From contig NW_005179318.1 of the NCBI RefSeq assembly GCF_000350225.1, positions 221,939 to 285,938 of the forward strand: 64,000 nucleotides of DNA. The letters are read 5' to 3'. Origin of the DNA: Chondrus crispus (taxonomy: Eukaryota; Rhodophyta; Florideophyceae; Gigartinales; Gigartinaceae). Shown here piece by piece: positions 21,982 to 32,462 of this stretch. Each line of letters starts with the position of its first letter. Within the stretch, counting starts at the first letter, position 1. The position numbers were made by a program, and so were the translations under genes. The notes beneath the pieces are model-generated. The model was not told the DNA's origin. It ran no database searches and was given only the letters and a program-made list of their open reading frames with translations.

Positions 21982-22665
21982 TCACATGTCTCCGTTGGCA
22001 CCCTTTCTGGCACGCTTCGTCGCGTTGCTTGTACTGAGGGTGGCCAGCGCTTTCATTAACTGAGTTGCCATGTGACTGTCTAACTTCTCGAGGGACGCGT
22101 TGAGACCATCTGCTGTCGGGACCTCGCCCCGTTCCTCCAATGTTGGCATAATAAGCTTAGCGTGTAAAGTATCGCTGGCTGCCATCCTGTAGAATTCCGT
22201 ACGCAGGCCTACGACACGAAGACCATATCGAACTGCTATCAGGGACCAAACGTCAAACAGAAGGGCGTTGTATTCGTTCATGTCCTCGATGGCCTCCTGA
22301 CGGAGGCAAATAGCGGCCTGATGAAACGACCTCCAGTATCTAGATGCGTTTATGTAGTTTGATTCACACTCATAAACGGCACTCATGCTTGAATGTATCT
22401 TGAGTGGCTTGCGGGGAGGCCATTCAAGGTGCTCGAAAAACCCTTTTGTGAAGGCCGAAACTGAGTCGCCCTGTTCGTATGGACAGCGGGTAAGCCTCAT
22501 CCCGCGATCATCCCTGAACCGGCGGGCTACTGCGCCGTAGGCCAGGAGCCAGTCGGAATATATCCCAGCTTCGTCGAGCGTCTTTCCTTTAGCCATGAGC
22601 TTGGCCTTCGACAACAATTGCTCCATCTTCTTCCAACTAGTAGCAAAGTCTGACACGGATGTCAT
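21982..22665 (-). CDS. ORF1 (gag-like) of the YR retrotransposon
   Basis: ATG at 22665 opens 227 codons, the first gene after the 5' direct repeat, where YR elements carry their gag-like protein. The sequence is mostly helical (WKKMEQLLSKAKLMAKGKT, AICLRQEAIEDMNEYNALLF) and ends in a basic tail (NATKRARKGANGDM). I recognise no domain; the role is inferred from position. Confidence 0.6.
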   Translation of the reverse strand: MTSVSDFATSWKKMEQLLSKAKLMAKGKTLDEAGIYSDWLLAYGAVARRFRDDRGMRLTRCPYEQGDSVSAFTKGFFEHLEWPPRKPLKIHSSMSAVYECESNYINASRYWRSFHQAAICLRQEAIEDMNEYNALLFDVWSLIAVRYGLRVVGLRTEFYRMAASDTLHAKLIMPTLEERGEVPTADGLNASLEKLDSHMATQLMKALATLSTSNATKRARKGANGDM

Positions 22666-22768
22666 ACCTGTTTAGTTCAAAAATGTGGGCGCGATATAGG
22701 TCGCGCTTAGTCGATTTCTTTTGACCGTACTAGAAAGTCGCCTATCACCAGGATGTACTGGGGACTCT

Positions 22769-22996
22769 CTTGGAAAGAGAAAGGCATACCGTAGGAGCCG
22801 CACTGCTCCGGCAGGCACAGATCTCAAATACCTGTGCTCTATACGGCGCCGGAGGCGGCGGTTGGTCCAATTCGAATTAGTGATCTGATCATGACGAATT
22901 GCGTACACGGCGTGTCATACCACCTGCGTGGCTACCCTTGCTATCCATGACGTCGTTGTGTTTCATCCGCAAAAACAAGGGTTCACAAGACGAAAT
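22769..22996 (-). repeat. 5'-side direct repeat of the YR retrotransposon
   Basis: This matches 17103-17352 closely, in the same orientation, and lies just upstream of ORF1. Together the pair are the terminal repeats of the element. Confidence 0.85.
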
Positions 22997-23114
22997 GCAA
23001 CAGAATTATTTACGGGAACAACAGCTGGCAGGGGGTCACGCCCCAAGAAGGGGCCGAGGGACGTGGCACGCTCCTTGTGCCACAGAGCACGATTTGACTG
23101 CTGAGGCCAAATCA

Positions 23115-23790
23115 CCCTACAGTGGCCCCTACCCATTAGTGCCGCCCCGTGCGAGACCCCAAAACTGGCACTATTGGGAGACGGCATTAATAGGTGACGT
23201 CGTCACATCTATTTTGATGCACTCGGTTAATTATCGTCTGCCTGCTCCGCGTTGGATCTCTGTCGTTGTTTTGCAGTGAGAAACGCGCGCTTTGCCGACC
23301 TCAAATACGATAGAGCGTCTGAAACTTGGCATTCAGTCCCCAAAACTCCCACGGCCTGAAGGGTCTTTAGATGCGGTGATGTTTGGCTTCTTGTTGGCTA
23401 CGCGGAGAAAATGTGGGAGCAGTAGCTCTGATGTTTCGCACGGTGCGCCCTGCGATGCTGAACTGCCGCTCAGTTGCTTCGGCACAGTGTCCTTTGTCGA
23501 GCAGATCTGCAATGTCTAGTTTCTCTGCTATTGTCAGGCGCGCTTGCGCGTTGCTTTTATTATTTCCAGAACCAGATCCATAAGGAGGACAAGGTGAGGT
23601 CTGTGAACGCTGTTCGGTGAATAGAATCGGGCTTAGAAGCCGCTTTCGCATGCTTTCACGCGTGATGGACGGACGGACGGCAGCATAACACCCGGACCCG
23701 TTTGACACGTGGCACTTTTCGTGTTCGTAGGCCTGGCCGGCATTATTGGGAGGGTGGCATTAGTAAATGTGGCACTAATGGGAGTCTCAC
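23115..23790 (-). mobile_element. Degenerate small TIR element with transposase remnant
   Basis: The left end has CAGTGGCCCCTACCCATTAGTGCC, and the right side carries the complement of CCCATTAGTGCC. Inside each end are further GGCAYTATTGGG-type motifs in direct orientation. Between them is an HTH-like reading frame. The match is short, so boundaries are approximate. Confidence 0.4.
23367..23708 (-). pseudogene. Transposase N-terminal HTH fragment
   Basis: LTIAEKLDIADLLDKGHCAEATERQFSI and GRTVRNIRA form a helix-turn-helix of the kind seen at the N-terminus of pogo/CENP-B and Tc1-like transposases, which binds the element ends. No DDE domain follows, so it is a remnant. Confidence 0.55.
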
Positions 23791-24046
23791 GCTTTACCCC
23801 TGACGCATAAAATAGATAGATTTTGAAATATTTTTTCGTCCCTATCACTGTGATCCTTTGAGCCGCGCGAGATTGTGCACCGCCGTCACCCGACCAGCTC
23901 CCTGCAGGCCCACGGGAGGACAAACGCGGCGCGAATAGCAGTAGAGTCATTTCCTTCAAAGAATACCACCCGTGGAATCCTCGAAGGATTCGATAGCTTC
24001 GCCAGTTCGAATATTTCGGAACTGTGGTTAACAGATACCCAACTGC

Positions 24047-26302
24047 ATGACTTGCAACGCGGAAGTGGTGTGCTTCATACCAGGTCGGGCCGCATGTTTG
24101 TGTACAGGTGGTCTTCGAAGAATTTCAACTCCTATTTGTCTATTGCCGGCGAAGTGTATGAAAAGAAATGCATACGCTACCCGAATGCAACTATCTGACT
24201 CTGAGTTACAAAGTCGGCAGCCAGGTCCCTTAGACAATTTGGGGGTAAATGAAGCTCCTGGACCACACCAGGGACTTCAGTCGGCTGATGAGGCAATGGC
24301 ACGTCAGAATATGGTAATCGATACTCCAGAAGCGGATGATGGGTGGTTCTCCATATCTGAGACAAGTGCAAAAGCCGATACGGGCTCTTACGACAAGGTG
24401 CGCCCATCGCATGAGATCCCCAGCGAAGATAGCGTCTTCGACCTTGCAACATTAGACGGAATGGGGCGTGAGGTGCTCGCTGTTGCGAGCTACGACCAGG
24501 TTGTGGACGTGAACATTGACGATGGTGGTGTGCTCGAAGATGATGAGGACAACAACGAGTTGTTCTGTGGCGTGGGCCTTGACGCTCTAGTGGAGTCAGA
24601 ACAGATATTGAAAAACCTTAAGGAGGGCTTGAACATCGAAACGGCCACTCACGTGCAGCTTTCTGCTATTCCCCGCGTCCTGGACAAGAGGGATGTTGTG
24701 ATACAGAGCCACACGGGCACTGGAAAGACACTCGCGTTCTTATTGCCGTTGCTGGATGAGATTGAGACTGAATCCCCATACGTGCAGGGTGTTATTGTAG
24801 CCCCAACTCGAGAGCTTGGGATGCAGATCTTTCACGAATGTGAACGACTATGTGAAGGCACCGGTATTCGCTCTATAGCTCTTATCGGAGGCGCGAACCC
24901 CGTGCGACAAGTTGATAAGCTTAGAAAATGTCAACCCCACATTGTTGTTGGGACCCCAGGAAGGATTGCAGAACTCGAGGAAAATCGCGAACTGCGTGTT
25001 AGAAATGTGGGCATGTTTGTTGTTGACGAGGTTGACCAATGCGTTCAAGCTGGGATGGGAGAAGATGTAATTTACTTGCTCAAGACTATGATGCGACGAA
25101 CGCAGAAGGTTTTGGTATCTGCGACGTCAGATGTGGACTCGGTGCGCTCTTTTGCTGGCAAATATCTTCACAAGCCTGTCTTGCTGCGTGTAGGAGGAGC
25201 GCAGCGCTTGCCAAGACAGATTTCACACTGGTTCTGTGTGGTACCGGCTCGAATGCGTGTAGAACTTGTTCGAAAGCTCATGCACACCAACCCTGTACCC
25301 ACCAGGGCAATTGCGTTTGTCGATGACCCTCGTCGCGTTGACATTGTTGTGGACCGCCTCTATCAAATGAAGATTGTTGCAGGGGCATTGCGTGGAAATG
25401 CCCACAAATTGGAGAGGGCGGAGGTGCTCACCGCGTTTCGCAAGGGAAGAATTAACTTATTGGTCACAACAGAAGTAGCGGCAAGAGGACTAGATATCCC
25501 CGAGATATCACATGTTTTCAATCTAGATCTGCCCACCGATGGTGATCACTACGTGCACAGAGCTGGGCGATGTGGACGTGTTAGAAACGTGGGCACAGTG
25601 GTTAGTATTACGACAGCAGAGACGGCCTTTGTGATGCGCCGACTGGAAAAAGAGCTTGGTGTGTCAATCACACGGATGGAGCCTCGTGGCGGAGACTACG
25701 GCCCAGTGGCAAGTCGGCGACGACATGGGGAAAATACCGATAAACGGAAGCAGATGGAGATCCGAGGAGAGCAGCAAAGAGTTGAAGGTATAGTAGCTGG
25801 TCGCCAAAGCACTAACACGTTGGATTCAAGATTTGGTGACGAAAAGTTCTCTTCCAGCGAAGTGATAGATGAGAGATCAATCATGGATTTGGTGCGCCAA
25901 ATAGAAGCCTCGGATGCCTCGGATGCCTCGGATGCCTCGGATGTCTCGAAGACGAACGTTGTCGCAAAGCCAGCAAACCGCACAAGTAGACCGAAGAAAA
26001 AGGCCAAAGGCAAAACCAGCATGGACAGGAACGGGAAACGTGATGATAAGAAGAAACCCAAAGTCAAACAAAGATGGCGGGACCTGAAGGCTAAAGGGAA
26101 GCCGACGGGAAAGCTTGGGAAGAAGGCAAGAGCCGATGATTCGTCCTCTGATAGCAATGCACAATTGAGGGAGATAAGTGATGCAGACACAGGCAGTAAG
26201 AAAAAGGCTGAGCAAAAGCAGGGCGGCAATTTCAAAAGGGGCAAGTCTAAATTAAGCTTTAACGCAATGGCTGCTCGGGATGGGTGGGTAGGGAACCGAT
26301 AA
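24047..26302 (+). CDS. DEAD-box family ATP-dependent RNA helicase (DEVD type)
   Basis: An unbroken 751-codon frame carries all helicase motifs in order. Q-motif region ATHVQLSAIP and motif I SHTGTGKT are near residues 205-230. They are followed by Ia APTRELGMQ, Ib TPGR, II DEVD in place of DEAD, III SAT, IV AIAFVDD, V TTEVAARGLDIPE and VI HRAGRCGR. The first 50 residues are S/C/R-rich and could be a transit peptide. The acidic stretch before the core and the K/R-rich C-terminal 200 residues are extensions. Four perfect copies of GCCTCGGAT (25907-25942) encode a repeated SDA. Plant plastid RH58 also has DEVD, so a plastid or nucleolar rRNA role is plausible but unproven. It is a single exon, and ATG at 24169 is an alternative start. 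Confidence 0.9.
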   Translation: MTCNAEVVCFIPGRAACLCTGGLRRISTPICLLPAKCMKRNAYATRMQLSDSELQSRQPGPLDNLGVNEAPGPHQGLQSADEAMARQNMVIDTPEADDGWFSISETSAKADTGSYDKVRPSHEIPSEDSVFDLATLDGMGREVLAVASYDQVVDVNIDDGGVLEDDEDNNELFCGVGLDALVESEQILKNLKEGLNIETATHVQLSAIPRVLDKRDVVIQSHTGTGKTLAFLLPLLDEIETESPYVQGVIVAPTRELGMQIFHECERLCEGTGIRSIALIGGANPVRQVDKLRKCQPHIVVGTPGRIAELEENRELRVRNVGMFVVDEVDQCVQAGMGEDVIYLLKTMMRRTQKVLVSATSDVDSVRSFAGKYLHKPVLLRVGGAQRLPRQISHWFCVVPARMRVELVRKLMHTNPVPTRAIAFVDDPRRVDIVVDRLYQMKIVAGALRGNAHKLERAEVLTAFRKGRINLLVTTEVAARGLDIPEISHVFNLDLPTDGDHYVHRAGRCGRVRNVGTVVSITTAETAFVMRRLEKELGVSITRMEPRGGDYGPVASRRRHGENTDKRKQMEIRGEQQRVEGIVAGRQSTNTLDSRFGDEKFSSSEVIDERSIMDLVRQIEASDASDASDASDVSKTNVVAKPANRTSRPKKKAKGKTSMDRNGKRDDKKKPKVKQRWRDLKAKGKPTGKLGKKARADDSSSDSNAQLREISDADTGSKKKAEQKQGGNFKRGKSKLSFNAMAARDGWVGNR

Positions 26303-26500
26303 GGACTACGTCATACTTTTTGTGCACCTTAGTGCTCGCGAAACTTGTTCAAGAAGATTGGAAGGGCTGTCTAGCGTTGTATCCTATCTTTTGGGCCAGA
26401 ACGGGATGGGCATGCTTAAAAGGGCGAACTTAGGAGAAAATCATTTATTATGCAAGATCCCCAGGACGGTTTTGCTGACATCTGCAAACCGTCGTGGGGA

Positions 26501-26550
26501 TGCTGTATCACCGAGAGAGGATGTTGACATCCTCTCTCGGTGATACAGCA
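26501..26550. other. Perfect palindrome, 24-bp arms, 2-bp spacer
   Basis: TGCTGTATCACCGAGAGAGG plus ATGT is followed by TG and then its exact complement. It lies 200 bp after the helicase stop. Such near-spacerless palindromes can extrude as cruciforms; a terminator or a tiny MITE is possible. Confidence 0.8.
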
Positions 26551-26784
26551 CAAAGACATTTTGTTTTCTTGGCAAAAGTGTCCAAAGCGAATTGGCCAGG
26601 AATTCGCAAATTCTCAGAATTGCAATAGAAAGGGAGTACTGGCCAAAAGTACGTGGTCAGTAATTTCTGGAGTGGCTTCAAGTCCGGATTAGGAACACGT
26701 CGCAGAAATGCTTGATCGTTACTCCCTGAATAGAAAATGACTGTTACCACGAAGTGCAAAATGGTTGCACAAGTTGAGGACAGT

Positions 26785-26962
26785 GGGCGACTCCGAAAAA
26801 CATAAATTGTGTACACGCAAATTCTCTTGTGTATGTGTGTCGTATTTTGTGAGCTGGCACGGAAATGGGCGACTCCGAAAAACATAAAAACACATTTTGT
26901 GTATGCGCAAATCCGCCGATTTTGATTGAGTCGGAGGTGTTTGTGCATACACAAACCGCCGA
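26785..26962. repeat. MITE-like repeat cluster
   Basis: The motif GGGCGACTCCGAAAAACATAAA occurs twice (26788 and 26867) in direct orientation, and again inverted inside 27360-27498. The second copy leads into a hairpin whose arms are TTTGTGTATGCGCAAA and TTTGTGCATACACAAA. I read it as one or two short non-autonomous elements, one inserted in the other. Confidence 0.5.
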
Positions 26963-27359
26963 TTTGCTCTTCGTTCCCCTCCCGATGTAATTGTTTGTGC
27001 ACAGACACAAACGCACATCCGCACCCACCTATACCACCCTATATCATACCATGTGCTCAAATATTTCTCTGCGATCTGTCCGATCAACCCATCCCACCCC
27101 TCGGCAACCTCATTCCTATTTCGATCTGGCCTCCCTCCACACTTTCCCTCCGTCGTATCAGCCGCTGTCCAACCCCGCAGCCCAACGTGTACATGGCTCA
27201 TGTTGCCGACTCCGACGAGGAGCCGGCACCCGATATTTGTCCCCAAGCCGGCGGCTCCTTCGTCAGTATCATAGGATAGGGCGTGAAGGCGGTACTGTAC
27301 CGCAATCCGTCCGCCGGCGTGCTGACACCTCACTGAGGGTGAATTGGCATTAAATTTGT

Positions 27360-27498
27360 CTTACACAAATTTTTGTTCACATGCATTTCCGTGCCAAAGC
27401 ACAAAATACGACAAACATATACAAGGAAATTTGTGTGTACACAATTTATGTTTTTCGGAGTCGCCCAATGCATGTGAAACAAAAATTTGTGTAAGAAA
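27360..27498. repeat. MITE with about 25-bp terminal inverted repeats
   Basis: CTTACACAAATTTTTGTTCA and its complement (one base difference) flank about 85 bp, which is an inverted copy of 26785-26866. No protein is encoded. A target duplication was not evident. Confidence 0.65.
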
Positions 27499-27729
27499 CG
27501 CATAAAGCCTATACTGTACACCCTCAGTGAGCTGTTGACAGAGTCGCATTCAAGAGAATACGTCCCAATAATGGCCCTGGGCACCAGAGTCTGTGACCCA
27601 GAGCCATACAAATTTGGTCCCAATTACCAGGGCTCATGGCTCCGTAAAATCCTGGTTGACAATTGATTTTTCTGATATTCGCCTCAAACGGGGACCTTGT
27701 TGGATCCTGCAAGCAAGGCCTGGCAGATG

Positions 27730-27829
27730 NNNNNNNNNNNNNNNNNNNNNNNNNNNNNNNNNNNNNNNNNNNNNNNNNNNNNNNNNNNNNNNNNNNNNNN
27801 NNNNNNNNNNNNNNNNNNNNNNNNNNNNN
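27730..27829. other. Assembly gap of 100 N
   Basis: The round size indicates a placeholder. The nine bases on each side are identical (TGGCAGATG), so the flanking contigs may simply overlap. Confidence 0.98.
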
Positions 27830-27831
27830 TG

Positions 27832-27876
27832 GCAGATGTGCGTGGGAGGTCTATTAGACCTCCCACGCACATCTGC
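27832..27876. other. Perfect palindrome, 22-bp arms, 1-bp spacer, at the gap edge
   Basis: GCAGATGTGCGTGGGAGGTC plus TA, one T, then the exact complement. It starts three bases after the N run. It may be real and the cause of the gap, or a chimeric read end. Confidence 0.8.
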
Positions 27877-27889
27877 GATTGCTGAGCAT

Positions 27890-28122
27890 ATATCCCCATG
27901 CACGCTGGGTGCACTTTTTTGATCACGCACGGCCAATGTGCACTCGTGTACACTTGTGTACATTTGCGTACATTTGTGTACAGTGCACACTCGGTGCGTG
28001 CATGCACACCCCCCGTGCGTCAATTTGTCCACGCTTTTGTACAGTGCACACTGGGTGCGTGAATGCGCACTGCCAGTGCATGAAGTGCATGCAGAACTTC
28101 ACGCATCACCCTGCACGATCGC
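27890..28122. repeat. 230-bp repeat, inverted copy at 40012-40240
   Basis: From atatccccatgcac to ctgcacgatcgc the sequence matches the complement of 40012-40240 with few changes. It is full of GTGCACT and GTACA motifs. In both places it adjoins other mobile DNA: here a TIR transposon, there a gene fragment and a DDE element. It is probably a short mobile or duplicated unit. Confidence 0.75.
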
Positions 28123-28124
28123 AG

Positions 28125-28156
28125 TACGGAGCCCCTACCCCCGCCCACAAGCCTAT
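28125..28156 (+). repeat. Left terminal inverted repeat
   Basis: Thirty-two bases identical to the complement of 32463-32494. Confidence 0.9.
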
Positions 28157-28265
28157 CTTCTTGCTTCTGGCATGCTCCCCCTTGAGAATCGCATTTTTCT
28201 CTTCTATTTCTTGGTTGCCCTCTACCGGCTCGCTATCAGACGCTTCCCTCCTGAATACTGGAGAA

Positions 28266-31200
28266 ATGTCGCAACCTCGCGAAATAAGCGTATGGAAAGC
28301 CACGCCTCCTAGGACTTCCGATCATGAGGGGACTCCATTAAATGATGAGGAGGATCTCCCTAGTGGAGCAAGAGTTCATATTGATGAGGATGTGGCTGAG
28401 ACGGACCTACGCCGTGACAAGCAAATACGAGAGGATCGAGATAGAAGCACGTTGCGGAGCGACAGAAATGCATATGACGAGGTCAGCCGAAGACTCTTTA
28501 ATGAGCCCGATATGGAACTAGGTACAGAAGACCGCATTGAAAATCCTTCAATGCTATCGGAAACAAGCGATACAGAATCAGACGAATTATACATCTGCTC
28601 GCAATTTGATGAGGTGAATACCTCTGGGCACGTCCAATTTTCATCTGAGGACTCCCTGTCATCCATAGAAAAGGGCATAGAGAATGGGGAAGTTCGTTCT
28701 CGTTTTACAAAATCTCATGAAAACCACTGAAACATTACTACCAACGCAATGGAATCTCGAAGAATTGCCACTGAAGAGTTTTTGTCCTCAACATTTTTGG
28801 ATCCATCCCAATGTCTCATAGAGGATCCAAGCTTTGCAGCTGATGTGCAGATTGATAATCTGGATGGTAGCGCGTTACTAGGAGTTGGTTCAAAAACGTC
28901 GATATGTACAGGAGAATGGCGGGTTGCCTAACTGGAAGTACGACAGTCCATGGGATGATGTGAAAATACGAGTGGATGATGCAGACTCGTCACTAGCGAG
29001 AAGATACGTGCGAGAGGCTAACTGTGTATTGGATAATTTTGTGAGAGAGGTACAGCTAATCTGCGATGGTGGTATGATAGTTACGTCAAGTAATCTCTCT
29101 CCCATGGACGTATTTGACGTTTTTTTGCTTGAGACATTACTGCAAAAGCAAAAAATGAACATTAATAGAGTCCTCAAACTTCGAAAGTCTGCTCTTGCTA
29201 CATGTCTAGAGCTGAAGGAGGTTCTTGTAATGCATGTGCTGGCGGCCTCGTACAACAGCAACGTCTCGACGATAACGGATCCTCGTAATAAGGTTTTTTT
29301 TTAGCACGGGAATGTCAGGGTCTCGCTACAGTGAGATATGGTCGGCAATGAGCTGTACAAAGCATCGCCGCCAGCGCATTGAAACGTTTCAAGGAGGCTG
29401 GTTCAACAAGCGGACACGTGGTAACGCTTTGATTACCGAGATGGAACAAGAACTGGCATCTATTAATCGATCTCCTGTGTACGTACCAGATAGCACTATA
29501 TTTTCATTGGATGATGACCACCAACGTTTGCGGTCTGGGGCGGTTACCGCTTTGACTAATCCCTCACATGTTAATAATCCTCAGAAGGCACTCGGACCAG
29601 TTAATAATGCCGTTTGTTCCGCCTTAACGTCCGCATTTATTGCAAGCCATTACTCACGACCAGGTGAGAAGATTATTCACATTTGGGAGAGGTTAACCTA
29701 GTTGATTCAAGGAGCTGCTACTCCTGGTTGTTTACGTCCTATGCCTGATGCAGTGTTTGCTGCTGATCCAGGTTATAATTCGAAAGAAACCATCTCTTTT
29801 ATAAATGAGAGACTCGGTGCAACCGGCATTGGCACCCATAAGAGAAGTTTAGACTACCCGTTTGTTTTCGGGAACGGACCCATTACTAAGAGACACAAAT
29901 GAAAGTTCGTGAGCGAGAAGGGGTGTACGGCAGTGTACCGTGCTGTGCGGAAACCTTCTGGTACCAATGGGAAAAATGTGGAAGCCTTTGTATATCGCGA
30001 AAGCTACAGTGGACGGATAGCAGCTATGTATCATAATGATATGCATAGATTTGGATCCCATACGTTTACGTTGATACCAAAGAGTGGCTTCAGGGGTGCA
30101 TACAGCGAAGTAGACATAATTCAATTTCAAAGGGTCTACGCATCCGAGCCGCAATCGACCAGATCGAGGTCTGCACATTTCTTGCCACAAAAAAATTGAA
30201 AGTGCTTTACAAAATGTTAAACATCTCACCATACAACAGTCCGAGGATCCTGGATGGTTCTTGTCTCGAGCATTTCAATTTACATCAAGGACAACTAGCT
30301 CATTTCTGAGTACTGTCACTTCAAACTACGACATGAACATCCGTATAATGGCCAAGGTACTTTCTGGTAAGACGTTAGTACAAGGAGCGCAAAGTCTTTC
30401 AAGTAATTTATTAACTGCAGCAGCGGATATTCGGATGAAGTGGGATTGTGTAATTGATGCTATCAATATGCCGAGAGACGAGAAAAAGAAGTAGTACAGA
30501 ACAATGCCCAAGCCATATATGATTTAAGAGGTGCTACACATTGGTCACTGAATGCGCTAAGAAAGGAGGATCTCCTTTCTTTATTAATTTCTGTAGGCCA
30601 CAGGCAGTCAGCTGGTCTCCGGAAGCAGCAGCTTGTTGAGAATATCCTTCACCTACGAGCCAGTGTCGAAAATAGATCTATTCAGCTACAGGAGCAAGCG
30701 CCGGAACCCAGCTCTAGCACGGCATTTATGAACATTGAGACAGAAAAACTCGAAAAGGAACTATATGAATCGTCGCTTACAGCTTGGTTCATGAAACCCC
30801 TTGCCACGACAGCGGGAATGTGAGAAGGGTCCATAAACGAGGTGCAAGTATTGAAGGCGTTACCAGATTTCTTCGACAGACATGATATTCAAAATGCCTC
30901 ACAGTATGATTTGACCCCTGCAGTGCATCACAAAGTGCAACATATACGTGCTGAAGGTCTTTTGGGTTCCTCCAGAGTGGAGTTGCTAGCTGGGAGCCCA
31001 GATGGCGTCGTTGCTATCTCAAATTGTGAGGGAGATGTTTATGTTGCGGCAATCGAGGTCAAAACAATGACAGCTCTCAACACGATAACGTCAGCAAAAG
31101 CAGTCGGAGACAAACATGGAAAACTCTGTATGATTTCGGGCACTGGGCAAAACAGGTCGTCTACTACACTTTTTCATGCCCTGGTTCGCACTACGGCGTA

Positions 31201-32269
31201 TAGACTTCAATGCTTGCATCATGCCGCAGTTTTAGGTAAGCCAGGAGTTGTTTTTGTGATGTCAAAAGGGAGTAACATGGGCTTTGGTCAAATAATTTAT
31301 GCCACTATTCTGGAGTTTTCAACAATCCTTGTCGCCTCTTAGGACTATGTTGTCAGTTCTGTGCGCCTGTTCTGCTTTAACTGGATTGGGAGGTCAGCAG
31401 AAAAGATTCCAAGCGCTTACGACGAGCTCCTAGATGACACTCATGCAACTGATCTTTTCTCATACGCCTCGTTCTACAATCTCTGTACTGCCTACAAGCG
31501 GCTTGCCTCGACAGTTGGACCACTTCCGCCTGCGAGAATGATTCGTCCTTCAGGTCTCGTGTTTTGGAATTTGCTTAAAGGTGGAGTTGACGAGTTTAGT
31601 CGAGCCCTGAAAAGCCTATACTACACTAACTCTTCTGAAAATCCTATCGTAAGTGTGCTGGGAAGGTTGTTGATAGCACAGGTAAACAACGCTGCTGTGG
31701 TCCATCGTTTTGCTCTGGCGAAAAGACGAGGACTACTTCCTGAAATTGATGAATACAAAACTTGTGACCGGAAGAAAGGATACAGTGCATTGAGGCATGA
31801 TGCAACAAGATGTGAAACATTTGCAAGCTTTGCAAGAGAGCTTGCAAAATCCTTCTGTGTATACAAAACGAACCAGACGGACGGAAACGAACTCGAATCA
31901 GAATGTGCAGGAGACCGAATCATGAGGACTACTGAGATTCCGCTCAAACCGTTATATTGCAAGGATGCAATCACCAAATACAATAGACCCTCAGACAAGC
32001 AAAGACGTTTACAGGATGTAACATTACATAAAGTAGCGCAAGGAAAGGTTTCATATTGCTCCTGGTGCTCATATAGCTACACATTGAGACATAACAGAAA
32101 TCTATTCAAGAAGCGAGGCGGTAGAAGGCAAAAACAATGGTGTGCGACATGTCGTCAGGCCATCTGCACAAACTGTTGGACGAAATGGCGCCCAGTACAA
32201 GTTTTAGAAAAGGCCACCATATCAAACGCTGATCTACAAAAGCTGAGGGAACGGGCATCTTTATCTTGA
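28266..32269 (+). pseudogene. Large transposase: DDD core, SAP-like segment, PD-(D/E)XK nuclease, Cys finger
   Basis: The reading can be followed for about 1,300 codons across frameshifts. It begins with an acidic N-terminus (28266-28730), then a helical region (28749-29304). The core has DSTIFSLDDDHQRLRSGAV and then FAADPGYNSKETISF...GIGTHKRSLDYPFVFG (29312-30199), which resembles oomycete and algal DDE/PiggyBac-like proteins as I recall them. WFLSRAFQFTSRT follows, then a SAP-like helix pair (LRKEDLLSLLISVG, about 30560-30650). A YqaJ-like nuclease motif comes next, SPDGVV followed by AAIEVKT (about 30990-31070), and last a Cys/His-rich end (CSWCSY...CATCRQAICTNC, 32058-32180). In-frame stops lie at 29699, 29900, 30821 and 31340; the one at 30821 sits where related proteins have Arg, consistent with CGA to TGA. 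Further frameshifts sit at A or T runs. Confidence 0.7.
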
Positions 32270-32462
32270 AAAGTTGAGGCTTGTGCCGTCTGGGCTATCT
32301 CTTGACATTTTTGTAGGAGTTGCAAGTCTCCTAGAAGGCGCTTGTAAACAAAACTTTCATGGCCACATAGATTGTGATGAGGCAAAGCTTTTGAGTTTGC
32401 TTTGTTGGCGCGCTTCCGCTAAAAGTGAACGGAGTAGTTCTAGAGAGGCAGAAAGCCAGAAC

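Larger units (their letters stand above)
17103..22996 (-). mobile_element. Tyrosine-recombinase retrotransposon (DIRS/Ngaro-like), broken
   Basis: On the minus strand the order is ORF1/gag (22665-21982), reverse transcriptase (21677-20719), RNase H (pieces to 18906), tyrosine recombinase (18371-17418). The element is flanked by direct repeats of about 230-250 bp in the same orientation instead of LTRs. A recombinase in place of an integrase, plus split direct repeats, defines the YR retrotransposon class. It is interrupted by a family-A LTR and by a second insert, and has many frameshifts. Confidence 0.85.

Noticed and set aside
25696..26244. Minus-strand frame opposite the helicase C-terminus
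   Set aside because: Shadow of the K/R/D-rich coding strand with its GCCTCGGAT repeats.
27593..28032. Frames running through the N gap
   Set aside because: The codons over N are unknown, and the flanks are repeats without motifs.
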